Counted from the first letter of the stretch, positions 47,215 through 60,736 are shown. The stretch: DNA of 64,000 bases from Humulus lupulus (GCF_963169125.1 NC_084800.1:56342866-56406865); one strand, 5' to 3'. Made by a program: numbers and translations. Notes: a model not told the origin generated them from the letters alone.

Positions 47215-49705
47215 CTATTAGTCATATTTATTTGTGTTGTACATGCTACCCTATGCAGGATAAGGTATAATATCCATTCAAGAGTTGAAACTCGAGACCA
47301 CAATTTCATCCCAGTTTCTGTTTTTGTTCGACTTGTCATTCATTTTCATGTATTTTATCACTACTAGCAATCAAATATGTATATGTAAATTTCGTGATCT
47401 GGCATGGTGTTCTTAAAAATATATTGTGAATCCAAACACTACTCATATATTAACTATAGTGTTAGCTCGATTTGCACACTTGTTTGAGAATTAAGAGACG
47501 AGAAAACACTTGTCATATATGGTGTTGCGTGATAAACTTTCTGAATGGGATCACTTGAAGTTGGGGGTGTGTAGTGTGTGGAAGGGAGAGGGGTTCAAAT
47601 CCTATTGTATTAAAACAAAAAATCTGAAATGGGATTATATGTTGAATTTGGAAAAGGGTTTTAAGAGACTGGTTTAACTTGTTGAAAATTTGCCTCGTTG
47701 GTATCGAATACGTAATTCATGGAAGAAGGGGCTAAACTAGGGGAAATTTACATAACACACTTGCTGAAAAATTATATTTTTGCGGACGGACTAATTTTTA
47801 CAGTTTTGTCTTTTGTATTGTTTTTTTTGTTTTGTTTAAGTTTATATATAATTGTTCTGTTATTATGTTGATCTCTAAGTAATGTTGAGTTATTTTCAAA
47901 TATATTTTGATTTATTTTAAACGTGTTGGTATGCAATGCGTTGATTTTTAACTGTTGTCCAATTGATGTTTTTTAATTTGTTTTTTATTGTGTTAATATG
48001 CAGTGAGTCGATGCTCAGTTGTAGTCTAATTATTATTTTTTAGTTACTTTTTTAATATTATATTTTTGTAAATAAAAATCTTTGAAAATTGTATTTTTGA
48101 AAAAAAAAATCAAGTACCTTAAGAAAAAGTATATTAATGAAAAAATCCCACTAGACAATAGAAAATCTAAATTTGAGAAGCTTTCAGTAGAATGTGGTCC
48201 TCCTGTTATACGGGGCAGTAATTGGGCTCAAAATAGTACCATATATATTTATCTATACATGTGTACAACTTTTGAAGTTCAAAGCAAGTGGTCCTATAAA
48301 GCTCAGTTTCAAATGAGATTGAAACATTCTAAGATGATGATTTCTATCCACTCATGTACCATATTCTAACAAATCTTTATGACTTTTTGAGTCATTGGTA
48401 GTAACGAAGTCGAATAAACACAACGCTCATATAATTAATACTATTAAGCCATAGAGAATAAGTCATAACATAAGATCACTTAATTGGTTAATGTTTTTTT
48501 TTGGTTGGGCACTAATAGGATGCCTAATTGGATATCTCAATACCTTAAATAAAAACAGATAAACAAAAAAAAAGTAAAGTTGAATGAAAACGAAAGTGGT
48601 TGCCTGTCGTTCTCCTCTGGTTGAGTTTTCTTAAATGTACTTTTGTAGACGTGGAGGTTGTGATGGGCAGACTGTGTCGTTTGTGTGAATATCAAATTTA
48701 GGAGATAGTTTGGTTAAGAAGATGGGGTTGGCTTACCAATTTTGACTTCATATATATATACTCTCAAGTTATAATTTGCTCATATTATATATAATTGGTG
48801 GGAATTGTAACTTGCAAGCTAGTCTCTTTTTTTGGTCATTCTAGAGAGCTTAAGTACTACTAATGTAGATTTAACAAAGATGGACAAAATGTATAATCAC
48901 CAAGAATAATGGAAATTGATGCATAATAACATACATATTACATAACTTTACATATAACATTCCATAAAAACTTGCCTAAATTTATTCATCTTTTCCGCTT
49001 ACGTACCCTTCTTTTTCTTTATCAATATTCCCATTTTCTCAACTATCTAATAATAAAGAATTAGCTCGACTCATTTAATCTACGAACTATATAAAAATGT
49101 ATTTCAATATCTCTAACTGAGGCATATAGATAGGTGAGTACGTAATAAGTCTATATTTTGACAACAATAGCACGTTTCTGCATGAATATTTCACCTAAAA
49201 AAAAAGATCGTTTAATGCATGAATAACAACAGACTTAATTAACATATACAAAACGCATATGCATATATATATATATATATAACAATCAAATAAATAAATG
49301 AATGAATTGAATGCCAATTTGACATTTCTTGTTATTAGGTCTTTTACATCATCTATGTATTTAAAATGTTGAGACAATGCGAAAGTTGAAGTACAACAAA
49401 TTAACCATGCATGGCCCAATGTTATCATTTTTCGTCAGTTTTTAATGGTATGTGTGAATTGTGATATTACACTAATAATAAACAAATAATTATATATAGA
49501 AATAAAATAATATAAAATTTGTGAAACTATTTAGTACCCCAAGTCTGGAGCGTCTTATATATTTATTATCGAGATTGACATGAATTTTTATTGAAGCAAA
49601 ATATATCAGATAATGCTTGTGGTTTTTCATTACGTACCGACCATATATAAATATACTATTAAAGTAGGGGCTCCACGCCTAGAAAAACTCTCTTTTATAT
49701 TAGAA
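47215..49705. other. Intergenic DNA, no gene recognised
   Basis: AT-rich sequence with a few GT- or T-rich runs, such as one near 47810-47870. Open frames are short and without recognisable domains. The stretch at 48180-48370 is less AT-rich and may be an old element relic. Confidence 0.4.
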
Positions 49706-51161
49706 GGAAAAATACAATTTTGGTCTCTATTTTGCCCAAATATTTTATTGACTCATATGTTTTATTACATGACAAATCTATTTTGTGAAATTGAACAATA
49801 CGATACTCCTAGCCTGATTTTAGTCAAACGATTTTTTCAATATAACTAAAATACCCTCATTTTTATTTTTTTTATTTTTTTAATTCCTTTAATGAATTTT
49901 CTTTTGTATAATATATAAAAACAATTTATAAAACATTATAAAAATGAATTTTCTTTTACTACTAGATTTTAAAAAATAAAATACCTGGAACCCCTTTCTC
50001 TCTCCCCACCTGACTCTCTCTTTCTCTCTCTCTTCTCACATGCCTTTGCCTAGCCCTGATCGAGGCACCTCCGGCCAATGTCTGATCACACGCGTGCCAC
50101 TATGAGAAGCGTCGACCCTTGAAAGCCCTACCCTCGTAATTCTTAATCAATATTTCAAAATTCATTCATTAAACTTAAACAAAAATCAGATCTTAGAAAT
50201 AAAACACATATTCAAGACCTGAACTTCTTCCAAACACAAACCAAAAGTTCAGATAAAAACACACTTTCCATGAACAAACCCAAATTCTTAGTATTTCATG
50301 CCAGAACGGCCACAGAAATTTGTAAACGTGCACAATATATTTGGGGCAAGCAACGTGAGCAAACTCCACAACGAAGTTCTCCCACACCAAAGACCTGCCT
50401 ACAAAGCCGAGACCAGGATGAAAGACCCTGCCTACAACTACCTTGGTACCATCTCCGTCCTCCAACGCCAAGTCATTCGCTTGCAGAAGGAATTGGATGC
50501 CACCAACACTGATCTCATGCGCCATGCCCACACCATTGACCACCATTATGTAGCAAAGTCGATCCATCCCCGCTTCGGCCTAGCGCACATCGATCATAGC
50601 TCTGGCACACTTCGATCCATTCTCACATACTTTGATCCCAGCTCTGGCGTCGATCCCATTGTTCCTGTCTTCCCCTAATCCAAAAACCCCAACTAATCTT
50701 CCCTATTCCAAACCCAGAAGGCTTGACTCACTTGCTAAAAAATAGCCGAAGAAGAAGAGGAAAAGGGGAAAAAGAAGAGGTAGATTATAGTTAGGGTTTA
50801 ATAATAAAGTTTTATTGAAATAGGGTTATGGATTAATGATGGGAAGAAGATGATGAAGAAGAAAGGGTTACTAACGAAGTATATCAGGAGGGATTGGTAG
50901 TTTTAGTTTTTAATCTTTAATTTTAATGATATTTCTTTAAAAATATATTTTATAATTTTTAAAGATGTTATAATTAATTTTTCTATTTTAAAATAAAATT
51001 TCGAGACATTTTAGTCATATTGAAAAATTGTTTGACTAAATCAGACTCAAGGTACCATATTGTTCTATTTTACAAAACAGATGGTCTGTTTTGTCATTTA
51101 ACAAAATATAGGGGCCAATCGAGTATTTAGACAAAATACAAGAACCAAAATTGTATTTTCC
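49706..51161. mobile_element. Pack-MULE-like element with about 150-bp inverted termini
   Basis: The left end (GGAAAAATACAATTTTGGTC, 49706) and the reverse complement of the right end (GGAAAATACAATTTTGGTTC, ending 51161) align for about 150 bp, through TTTAGTCAAACGATTTTT. The inside (about 49980-50780) is much richer in GC and includes a LOB-domain gene fragment. No transposase is present. A 9-bp target duplication was not clearly found. Confidence 0.72.
50286..50678 (+). pseudogene. Captured fragment of a LOB-domain (LBD/ASL) transcription factor gene
   Basis: The frame (open from 50298) reads PERPQKFVNVHNIFGASNVS, which is the GAS block of the plant LOB domain. It continues through LPHQR and then YKAETRMKDPAYNY into the leucine-zipper-like LQRQVIRLQKELDATNTDL. 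The N-terminal CX2CX6CX3C zinc-finger block is missing. About six residues between LPHQR and the next block are deleted in frame. After the coiled coil the sequence no longer resembles LBD proteins, and the frame ends at 50678. Complete LBD proteins bind DNA and control organ boundaries and hormone responses. This piece lacks the DNA-binding finger and is probably not functional, though it could be transcribed with the element. The closest class appears to be class I LBDs. Confidence 0.8.
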
Positions 51162-52746
51162 CTTAAATATATTCAATTTATATATAAATTCGTCAACACG
51201 CATTTTAGCATTTTCAAAGTGTTTATATCTAATAATTTCTTTACAATAAGAATCTTAGAACCAGAAACACTAAATAACACCCTAGCCTATCCAACATCAT
51301 ATTCTGTTATTGCATTAATAATAATATGTCATTTTATAGTATGTTGATTTATCTCAAATTTTTACATTACACTCTACATTAGATTCTCTATATTTTTCTC
51401 TACACCATTTAAATATATTTTGTAATTAAAGTAAAATAAAATAATTAAAAAAATAAATAATAAATAGATACTAAATGGGTGAAAGAAAGCTTATAAATTA
51501 AGGGAAAAAAAATTAAAATATCATATAAATAATATGTAAATATTATGTAAATGTAACTATGAATTAATTTGAACGAAGATACTATTATGCTCTTAATGGG
51601 CAATTACAGAAATATAAGGGAAGGAAGTACGGTGCTGTTCATTTAATAGTTGAATGTTCCCTTCATAAGTTGAATTTGTCTAATCATTTTATTAATGCAG
51701 TATTTTTGACACTTGCTAGAGGCAGAAATTTTAGTGTCCCATTAGTAAAGCAGCAAGTATATGGTGCATCTATACGTGTGTACTGTACATAAATATATAG
51801 AGAGAGAGACTAAATTAATTAGCTTAATTAGAAGCTAGGATAATAATCTGTTCTTAATTTCCTATCCTTGACTATTGTGGTTTTATATTTAGTATATATT
51901 GTTGGAAAAATTGAGTTTATGATAAATTGATACCTAAAATGTTGATTCAACAAATCATTTGATTAAATATGAGATTATAAGAATATTAAGATTTCATAAT
52001 TGATTTGATTTTCAAAAATTAAGATCTTAAATTTGTGGGATATTTGAGCATTAATGCACTTGATTTCACACACATTTTCAACTTTTCATGAGGCCTATTA
52101 AAGGGGGTTTCTCCTCTCATTCTAAAACACACAAATACAGAACATCACACACACAATAGTCTTAGTCTTTTTCCGATGATAGAATAGATATTTGTTTCGA
52201 ATTCACCTAAGCAGATAACTATTGTATCTTGGAAAGTGATTGCTCATAAATCTTCTAGTATTGTTCAGATAGAGAAAGCAAATTTACTTAAAAAAAAAGC
52301 GTGTTTTACATAACTTAATTTTGATTTATTTTTTGTATTATAATTTTGTATTTATGTTATTCAATTAAATATATTAATATATATATTTAGTTCTTTTCAC
52401 TGTATTATTTCTAACATATACTTGGTTTGGTCTCGCTCAAATCATGTGGTTGTTGCCGTGTTGGCTACCTTCTTCTCTACAATTCGTTAGGTAGGGGTTC
52501 ATTATATATTACAATATGTTTAGTTTTTATGATTTTTAACATATGACTTCATTTTATTTTACTTTATTATAATTTTGGATTAATTAATTGTTAGCCACTC
52601 AGGTAAGGTAGGGTTAAATTATGACTAATTTACAATTTGCTGAATTAATTGTTTGGTCTTAATTCATTTGACAGACCACGGGTGTGTGTTTTTAAGTGAT
52701 TTTTTTTGAGAAATTTTCAGTTACGCATATAATTTATGGGTGATTA
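51162..52746. other. AT-rich intergenic DNA
   Basis: No coding region, RNA gene or clear repeat was recognised. Confidence 0.4.
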
Positions 52747-53109
52747 GTGTAGGGGTGAAACTTTAAACCCTACTAGTTGGGTCATTTTTATTTTTGGCAT
52801 AAGAAAAGTTATAATCTATTTTTTTTACATAACGGTAAACAAATTTTTAGAAAATTTGAAATAGTTTACATTGTCAAAATCATAGTTCAAAAAATCTATT
52901 TTACAAGTGTATAATAAAAACAGGCACGTGTGTGCAAGAGATTATTTGAACCATAATTTCAGCACAGTAAATTATTTGGAATTTTCTAAAAATTTGTGGG
53001 TTGCTATGGCTATAATGTACACCGTCATATACACAAATTTGGGTTATAATTTTTCACATACATAAAATAGAAAAGTCTCTACCAGTAAGGGCTAAAGTGA
53101 CACCCTACA
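52747..53109. mobile_element. Foldback MITE A
   Basis: The left end GTGTAGGGGTGAAACTTTAA pairs with the right end TAAAGTGACACCCTACA. Inner arms around AAATTTTTAGAAAATTTG and AATTTTCTAAAAATTTG also pair. It is flanked by TTA on both sides (52744-52746, 53110-53112), which would fit a PIF/Harbinger-type (Tourist) MITE. Confidence 0.55.
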
Positions 53110-53162
53110 TTAGAATTTTTCCATAATTTATACTTTGTATAGCTAATTCTGGGTGTTTCTAT

Positions 53163-53543
53163 AGTAGGGGCTACAAAAAAAGATATACCAGAGCATTTTT
53201 TTGTGTTCCCGACCTTTGAAAATTTTTTTGGCGTGATTTTTTTTATGACCGTGTATATTGTAGATATTTAGATCATCCTGCAAATTTTCAAAAAAATTTA
53301 AATAATTTACTGTGGAAAAATAGGCTCAAACATAATATTTTTCACGCGTATAAAAAAAATTAATCACGCATGCAACAACTTATTTAAACATTATTTTCAG
53401 CACGGTAAAATATTCATAATTTCAAAAAAAAAATTCATAGATGCTCTAAAACACAATCATAAAAATAAATAGCACTTAAAACTGTTCACAGTAGATGGGA
53501 ACACCAAAAAATGACACCAATGCACCTCTATTTTAGCCCCTAA
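53163..53543. mobile_element. Foldback MITE B, related to A
   Basis: AGTAGGGGCTACAAAAAAAG at the left pairs with the right end TTTTAGCCCCTAAC. Inside, ATTTTCAGCACGGTAAAATA corresponds to ATTTCAGCACAGTAAATTAT of MITE A, so the two are diverged relatives about 50 bp apart. Confidence 0.55.
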
Positions 53544-56354
53544 CAAAGATAAATTCAAAGTGTACTACAGAAGTACAATTACCAAATCTTCTTTTCAGGT
53601 ATTTAAGACGATAATTAATATAATATTATAAAGCTTTTTAATTGACTTTTAAACCTTAAGCAGCCTAGCTAGATATGAAACCGTAAGAAACATGTTGATG
53701 CCATTGACATTCAATCGTATTAATCTTGGAAATTCTACATATTAAATAATTTCGGGACGAGGATCGATAGATATAAGATTTATTCTATGATCTGTGTTGA
53801 TATATATAGAGTAGGGCTTATGATAGAAAGTTAATTTGTACCGTGAAATATCTTTTACTATTTTACTATTTTACTATTTTACCCTTTTACCTTTCTAAAT
53901 CTAAAGGGTGTATCCCAAACTAAGTCACCTGCTACGTTGTGTTTGGACACAGTCACGTGTTGCCTGAATTGTTAAATAATTAAATATAAATATATAAATT
54001 TAGTCCAGTACTTCTCCAGTGACCGGTGCTATATATTTATATACTAGATACAAACAACGTACAATATATACGTTTGTTTAGTTTTATTCATAGAATTTAT
54101 TAATTATTTTTATTAAATTTATATTAATATCATGTAAATATCAAATAAATATTATATTTTAATTAAATAATTTATTTATTTTTGTTTAAGTTTATGCTTG
54201 TTCTAATTTTTGAATTTAGGAAGAATAATTATATATTATATGTAATATTAAATAATATACATGTATTTTAAGTTTAAGTTTCTGGCTAGTTTTTAAAAAA
54301 ATAATAAATTTGTTACTAATTAACAATAGATTATATTATATATTTAATATGATATTATTCTAATAAGTGAGTTTAAGTTTAATTAAATTTTATTATTTTA
54401 AAATAATTATCATTGTAAAATATCTCAAAAATATTATATTTTAATTTGTTTAATTATTTATTATTTTTAAATAATTATCATTGTAAAATACCTTAAAAAT
54501 ATTATATTTTAATTTGTTTAATTATTTATTATTTTATAAAAAATTATCATTGTAAAATATCTTTTTTTAATTTTTTAATTATTTATCTTATTTTATTTAA
54601 GTTTAAGTATTTACAAACTACGGTTAGATATGAGAATATTCTGTTAAATATAAGAATATTCCGTTAAAGTTAACATTAAAAAAATAAAAAACCGTTAAAA
54701 TTAAGAATTTCCGTTATCTACACACTTATTATATAAAATAGATATATTAATATTATGCATATTCTAAGATGAAGAAAAAAAATTGCTAAATAGGGTAAAT
54801 TTGTTGGTTTAATTATGTACCAATAAATTATAGTGTTTATACGGTACAAAATTAAATATAATGTACATATCACTTAAATTGTTGAGCATAAACAAACTCT
54901 CTGATGAAAAAAATTATAGATTACTAATTAATTAAGTGTATTGTTGTCTCTCTTATTGTAAACTAATTTGAATGATTAAATATATTTGTTTTTTTAGTAA
55001 ATATAATCAATGAAGAAATGTAAAATCTAATAAGGGAATTTTACTATTTAAAAATTATAGAATGAAAATTTTGTTAATGGGTTTTAGTATTGGAGAATAA
55101 GTTTCATATGACAATCTAAAATATAATATTTTGAGGTTTTAAAAGTAAGGAATGATAATTTTGGATTATTAAATAAAGTGATCACAATTCTTATTATAGT
55201 AAATACAACCTGTTTATTAATTATTTTTATTAAATTTGTATTATTGTTATATAAATTTTAAATAAATAAATAATATTATATATAAAAAAATAACATAAAT
55301 ATATTAAATAAAAAATTAAACTAAAATATTGTTTATTATTTTTTTAAATACATATAATATGATATCTTTTTTAAACATAAATTATAATTTTTTAATAAAA
55401 ATTAAAGATTATGTATTATATATTATTATTATTATATTTTATAATATTTAAATTTATATTAATATAAGTATTAAACATTATTATAATAATGATATTTTAT
55501 AATATTTGAATTCATATTAATATAATTAGTAAAAAAAAATAAGATTATTATATATTATTATCATAATAACAATTTATAACATTTAAATTTATATTTATAT
55601 TAATATGATTAATAAATATATATTCTTAATTAGTTTTAAATGTATATTTAGTTAAAGTTAACAATACAAATTATTTAAACTACGAATTTCCGTAATTTTA
55701 AAAGAGGTGTTTTGAATACGTAATTAGAAAGTATCTTTCAAAGATTAATAAACAAAATTTAATTAATTTTCTTAGTATGAGATTATTAGTTTTATTGAGA
55801 AATTTACAATAATTTATGATACTCAATTATCATTTTTATATATTATTGGTGACACAAATTTTTTTGGTGGGGTCAACGAACGAATCCCTTCTCTATTCAG
55901 TAGGAGCAAGGTGAAGAATTTTCTTTAGAAATTATTAAATGATCACCGCGATTGAGATTTGTCTATATAGAAATATTGAATTTTATTTATTTATTTAAAA
56001 TATATATATAGACAATTTTATTGAGAAAGATCGAGGGAAGAAATAAATGAATTAAGTTCAAGAATATAATTAATTTATATACCCAAAACATATATAAATA
56101 TGAATAAGTGACACACCTTTTGAATATATTTGATTTATGATTTATTTCGTACACAATAAATCTCAATATCACTATGTCAAGAACATAAACAATAGCAATA
56201 AACACAATAATAGCAAAAGATGCATTAATCCTATGGTACAACCTAAAAGATAATTGTGATTTCCAATTTTGTCTATCACAAAATTATAAATGTATTGTCA
56301 AGTTTTACACATAATATACCATAATTTATTATACGTTCTAATCTAGGCTGATTT
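53544..56354. other. Extremely AT-rich DNA without genes
   Basis: Nearly pure A/T over long stretches (54050-55700). It includes the tandem repeat annotated at 54401. No gene or structured RNA was recognised. Confidence 0.5.
54401..54600. repeat. 68-bp AT-rich tandem repeat, almost three copies
   Basis: AAATAATTATCATTGTAAAA recurs at 54401 and 54469, and in altered form at about 54538. Each copy is followed by TATTATATTTTAATTTG in the first two. Confidence 0.75.
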
Positions 56355-56892
56355 GCAGCAAAATATCCAACCTAACTTGTATTTTAGGTTCATTTTAAAA
56401 ATAATTTACATTTAAATTCCTAACTTCTTAAAAAATAGCATATATAGTCTTTTTCACTTTTCCATCAAAATTTTATTTAAAAAAATTTGAGTTTGTGGCA
56501 AAAATCTTTAATATATACATCACTTTATACTTAGGTCCCTAATTTTAAAACTTGATATTAATTTTTTTAATTCATAAATATATGAGATTTATTATAATAT
56601 TTAAACAATAGTTCAACTTTATTTTTTTAAATGTATTTTTAGCATATAATTGAGAGAAATAATTGTTATTATAGTTTATGATAATTTCAATAATTATATT
56701 ATAAATTCTTCAAAAATTTAAAAGATAAAATTATTAATACTTTTTTTTAAATCACAATAAACAAAACACAAATTTATGTTATTTTGATTGTTTAAAGTTG
56801 GGGATAAATAATGTAGAAGTTGGAAATAATTGCTACAAACTTTTCTTCTTTATTTTTTAGCACCATTATTATTTTATTTATACACTTTGATT

Positions 56893-57502
56893 TAGAGATG
56901 GCAAAAAAACCCGGTGGATTGGGGTGGGTCGGAGCCCCGACTCGACGGGGCAACCTATGATCCGAAAATAAGCGGGACAAAACCGGGGCGGGTCGAGATC
57001 CGACCCGACCCGCTAGCAATTGAAGCAGGTCGGATCACGACCCGACCCGATTTTTTGTTGTTGTAATAATTTAAAAAAAAAAAAAATTACTACAACTATT
57101 TATGGTGATCTACAATCTAAATATATATATAAATAAAACAAAGTATATTTAAGAGAGATAGATAAGAAAATTGATGTTTTGCTTTGAAGTATATGAAATT
57201 TTATTTTATTTTAGTATGCAAGAAAATTTATAAAAAAATTTAGACAACTCATTTATGTCTAGTATGACGGATTTTCTTGTCATTTATTTTTATATTGTAA
57301 CATTTAAAAAAAATAGTATTTCTTTTATTAAAGAAATAGAAAAAAAAAACATTACCGGGTTGAGTCTGACCTACTCCATCACATTCGGGTCGTTAGACCC
57401 GACCCGGATCAAAAGTCTTAACGGGTCGGGTCGAGTCGGGTCAGGTCGGGGCAGAAGCTTAGCAGGTCGGGGCGGAGCCGACCCACCCCATTTACATCCC
57501 TA
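56893..57502. mobile_element. hAT-type MITE with perfect 8-bp target duplication
   Basis: Starts TAGAGATGGC and ends CATCCCTA, flanked on both sides by CTTTGATT (56885-56892 and 57503-57510). The subterminal parts are rich in CGGGTCGGG / CCCGACCCG words, in contrast with the AT-rich centre. There is no transposase. Confidence 0.88.
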
Positions 57503-58443
57503 CTTTGATTAAAGATAGTCTCAATAAAGAGAAACTACTAAAAGTTCGAGAAGCTTTGGTGATCAAAGTTGCCGATGACGGCTCCACAAAGACTTTGGCT
57601 TGAAGTTTATGTCCACTTTTTCTTTGCTTTTGGATTTTCAGTATAATTATTTTCTCTACTCTTTCTCTTTCTCATCAGTCATGTTCCCAATATATGTAAT
57701 TATTATTTGCATCATTTTCCAATATGAGTGATTATTTGGTTTTAGGTTAGTTATTAATTTTTGGTTATTGGTTGGTTGTTTTGGTGTTTGTTTATCTCCT
57801 CCTCTCAAAAGGGAGTGAGATGAGAAGACGATTCTCAAAAGAGAGTTTGTAAATTTAGGAAATGAAGGATGATGTATTTCAATGTTTGATGTGAATATGG
57901 GAGGATGGTTAATTAGTTGTCAAATTTTGTTGACATTACTTTTGTTAAGTGTTTTCATCAGTACAAAATTATTTTCAATTTATCCATGATAATTTCGACC
58001 TAGGACTTTAAAATGACTATTATTTTATTGATTTTTTAATTAAATTAAATTATTTAATTGAGTCTATAAAAATAGTACTTAGAGAGAAGTCATCAGTTAA
58101 GATTTATGAGACGACAGATAAGTTTAATCACTGGTTTTCTGATAGTTTTAGATTCTCTCTAAACACAAGTCATTTTCTAAGCCTCTTTATTATTTTCTCT
58201 TATTCTCTCTGTATCTATCTCATATGTTGAGAATTGCCTACACTAGTCTAGGTGATTCTGATGATACATTGGAAGACTGTGAAGAAAATAGAAGAACGGT
58301 TCTGTTTTTTGATAATACTCTGCGACAGAAATGATACAAGAGTTAGAGAAACTGAAAGAATAACTCTTTCATTCCGCTGAGTATACTGTAAGTATTCTTA
58401 TCTTTGTTTCTCTTTGAATTCAATTTTAGAAACATATTCTAGG
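57503..58443. other. Sequence between the hAT MITE and the LINE
   Basis: No gene is recognised. A short stretch at 57540-57605 has coding-like codons without a match I know. The part at 57918-57990 is repeated at 60697-60805 on the far side of the LINE. Confidence 0.35.
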
Positions 58444-60736
58444 TTATCTCATATTAATTTGTTTAATATTATATCTACATGAAAATAAATAAAGATTCAG
58501 TATAAGTTGATTCCCTCTCGGTGTTACATAATACGTAGTTTGGATCTTCACTGATTGTAATCTGAAAAAGTTTGTCTTTTGTCGGTAAGGCATCGTTGTA
58601 GATTTGCCACCATAAGATCTTATGACGGGAATGGATTTTGGCTTCCAGATAATTTTCCATATGTCTGAATCCTGCTCCTCTTCGTTCATTGATCTGTTGT
58701 TGATTGCAGATCTAATAGTAAAGGTCCACTGAGAGTCACTGTTCCAAATCCAACTATCATCCACATTGTATGATGGTAGTTTGATCTTGATAATTCTTTG
58801 GACATCTTGGGGTTGGAACCATTCCTCTAGCATTTGGATGCTCCATTTCTGATTGGATATAAAGGCACTGACCCATCAAACTCCAAAAGAGGTATCTTTT
58901 AGAGGGGTTGGACAGGGATTTGGTCCAGGCACCCAGTTATCATACCAGATTAATGTAGCATTTCCATTTCCAATTTTCCTGAGGAGACCCTTGCTTAACA
59001 AGTTCCTTCCTTTGAGCATTCCCTTCCAAATTGTTGAGCCTGAGTTCTTTGGGATTAGATCCATAAAATTGTTGCTCTGGATGTATTTTTTGTGCATAAG
59101 ATTGTGTCATAGTCCCTGCTTTCCTGTAATTAATTCCCATCCTCTTTTTGCCATAAAGGCCTCATTAAGGTATCTAGTTGGTCGAAATCCTAGACCCCCT
59201 TTGAATTTAGGTTTGCACATACGATCCCAAGCTATTGTGTGTAACTTCCTCTTGGACTCAGTGTGGCCCTACCAGAAATTACGGAGCAATCTGTCAATTT
59301 GATCTGAAGTAGAACTAGGAATAGGTGCCGAGGTTGCTAAATAAGAGACTAGTGAGGCTCCTACTACTTGTACGAGAGTTGTTCTTCCTGCTTTAGACGT
59401 GAGTTTTGATTTCCACCCTTGGATTCTAGTTGAAACCCATTGGAGAATGAATGATAGATCTCTAGCTTTAGCTCTGGAATGAACGAAAGGCATGCCCAAA
59501 TGTCTGGTTTCTTTTTCAGCTTGGGGCATTCCCAAAAAGGTTTGTTAACTCAATAGCATTTGTTCCTGAAACATTGTATGAAAAATCAACTTTTGATCTT
59601 GTTACATTGACTTTCTGTCCCGACCACTGACAGTAGGTATTAAGACATAATTGCAGACTGGTTACTTCGAGTGGTGTAGCTTGACCAAACAACATAATAT
59701 CGTCAGCGAACATTAAATGTGAGATTGTGGGGGACATTCTCGAGATCTTAATACCCTTGATGAGGCCTTGCGTTTCGCTTTTACTAATGAGTCTGGAAAG
59801 TACCTCAGGCGCCATGATAAACAGGGCAAGGGATAAAGGATCGCCCTATCTAATACCACGAGTTGGCCATAAAGAACCACACGGAGCTCCATTTAGCAAT
59901 AAATTTAAATGAGAGGTAGATATGCATAGACTTATCCATTCGATGAATCTTGGTGCAAACCCAAAACACTTGAGCACTTCTTTCAAAAAAACCCAATCGA
60001 GTCTGTCATAGGCCTTTTCTATATCTATCTTGATACTCATATATCCCCTTTTGCCTCTCTTCCAATTCATTGAATGATGAATTTCTTGAACCAACAGGTT
60101 CGGCCTTTTACAAACGCTGATTGCATTGGGGATATAATTTACGAGAGAATTGGCCTTAGTTTGTTAGCAATGATTTTTTAGATTGTTTTGTAAGCCACGT
60201 TGCACAGGGAAATGGGTCTATTATAATCATTGATGGCCCCTGCATTTTCCTTTTTGGGAATCAAGACTATATTCGCTCTATTAAAAAAATGTGGCATTCT
60301 CGCTTGCTCAAAGAAACATTTGACCATAGCTACAACATCTGTCTTGATGATTTCCCAATGAAGCTTATAAAATGAACTTGGGAATCCATCTGATCCTGGA
60401 GCCTTATCCGGATCGATCTGGTTTAGGGCCTCTTCAATCTCGGTAGCCTCCGGAATGAGACATAAAGCTTCATTTTGTTGTTCTGAGATGCATCTATCTA
60501 AGAGTCCATCGAGGCCATTCGGGAAGGTTGTTCTGGCTGCCATAAACTGTTTTTTGAACCCTTCCAAGAATAGTTTGCCCTATAGATTCTCTACCATAAG
60601 TCCAAGTGCCTTCGGGCGATTTCAGAGTAGAAATATAGTTCCTTCGTCTTCTTATAATGGTCGATGCATGGAAAAATTTCGTACTAATTGGGCAAATTTT
60701 GTTGACGTTACTTTTGTTTGCTAATTGGGCATTCAC
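58444..60736 (-). mobile_element. L1-like LINE, truncated and degraded
   Basis: Minus-strand pieces form the second half of a plant L1-type ORF2. RT blocks come first (DPDKAPGSDGFPSSFYK at about 60420; KIDIEKAYDRLDW at about 60030; the catalytic FADDIMLFGQ at about 59705). The conserved post-RT region (LGMPF, KAGRTTLVQ) and part of a reverse-transcriptase-associated zinc-binding region (58833-58444) follow. The endonuclease at the 5' side is missing. Stops and frameshifts are frequent, and no poly-A tail is visible at the 3' side. It is dead. Confidence 0.88.

Noticed and set aside
47580..47620. Possible tRNA T-arm (GGGGTTCAAATCC)
   Set aside because: No matching acceptor stem, anticodon arm or D-arm nearby.
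50193..50567. 124-codon minus-strand open frame
   Set aside because: It is the antisense shadow of the LBD fragment.
49697..51170. 9-bp target duplication of the Pack-MULE
   Set aside because: The bases next to the two termini do not match convincingly in any register tried.
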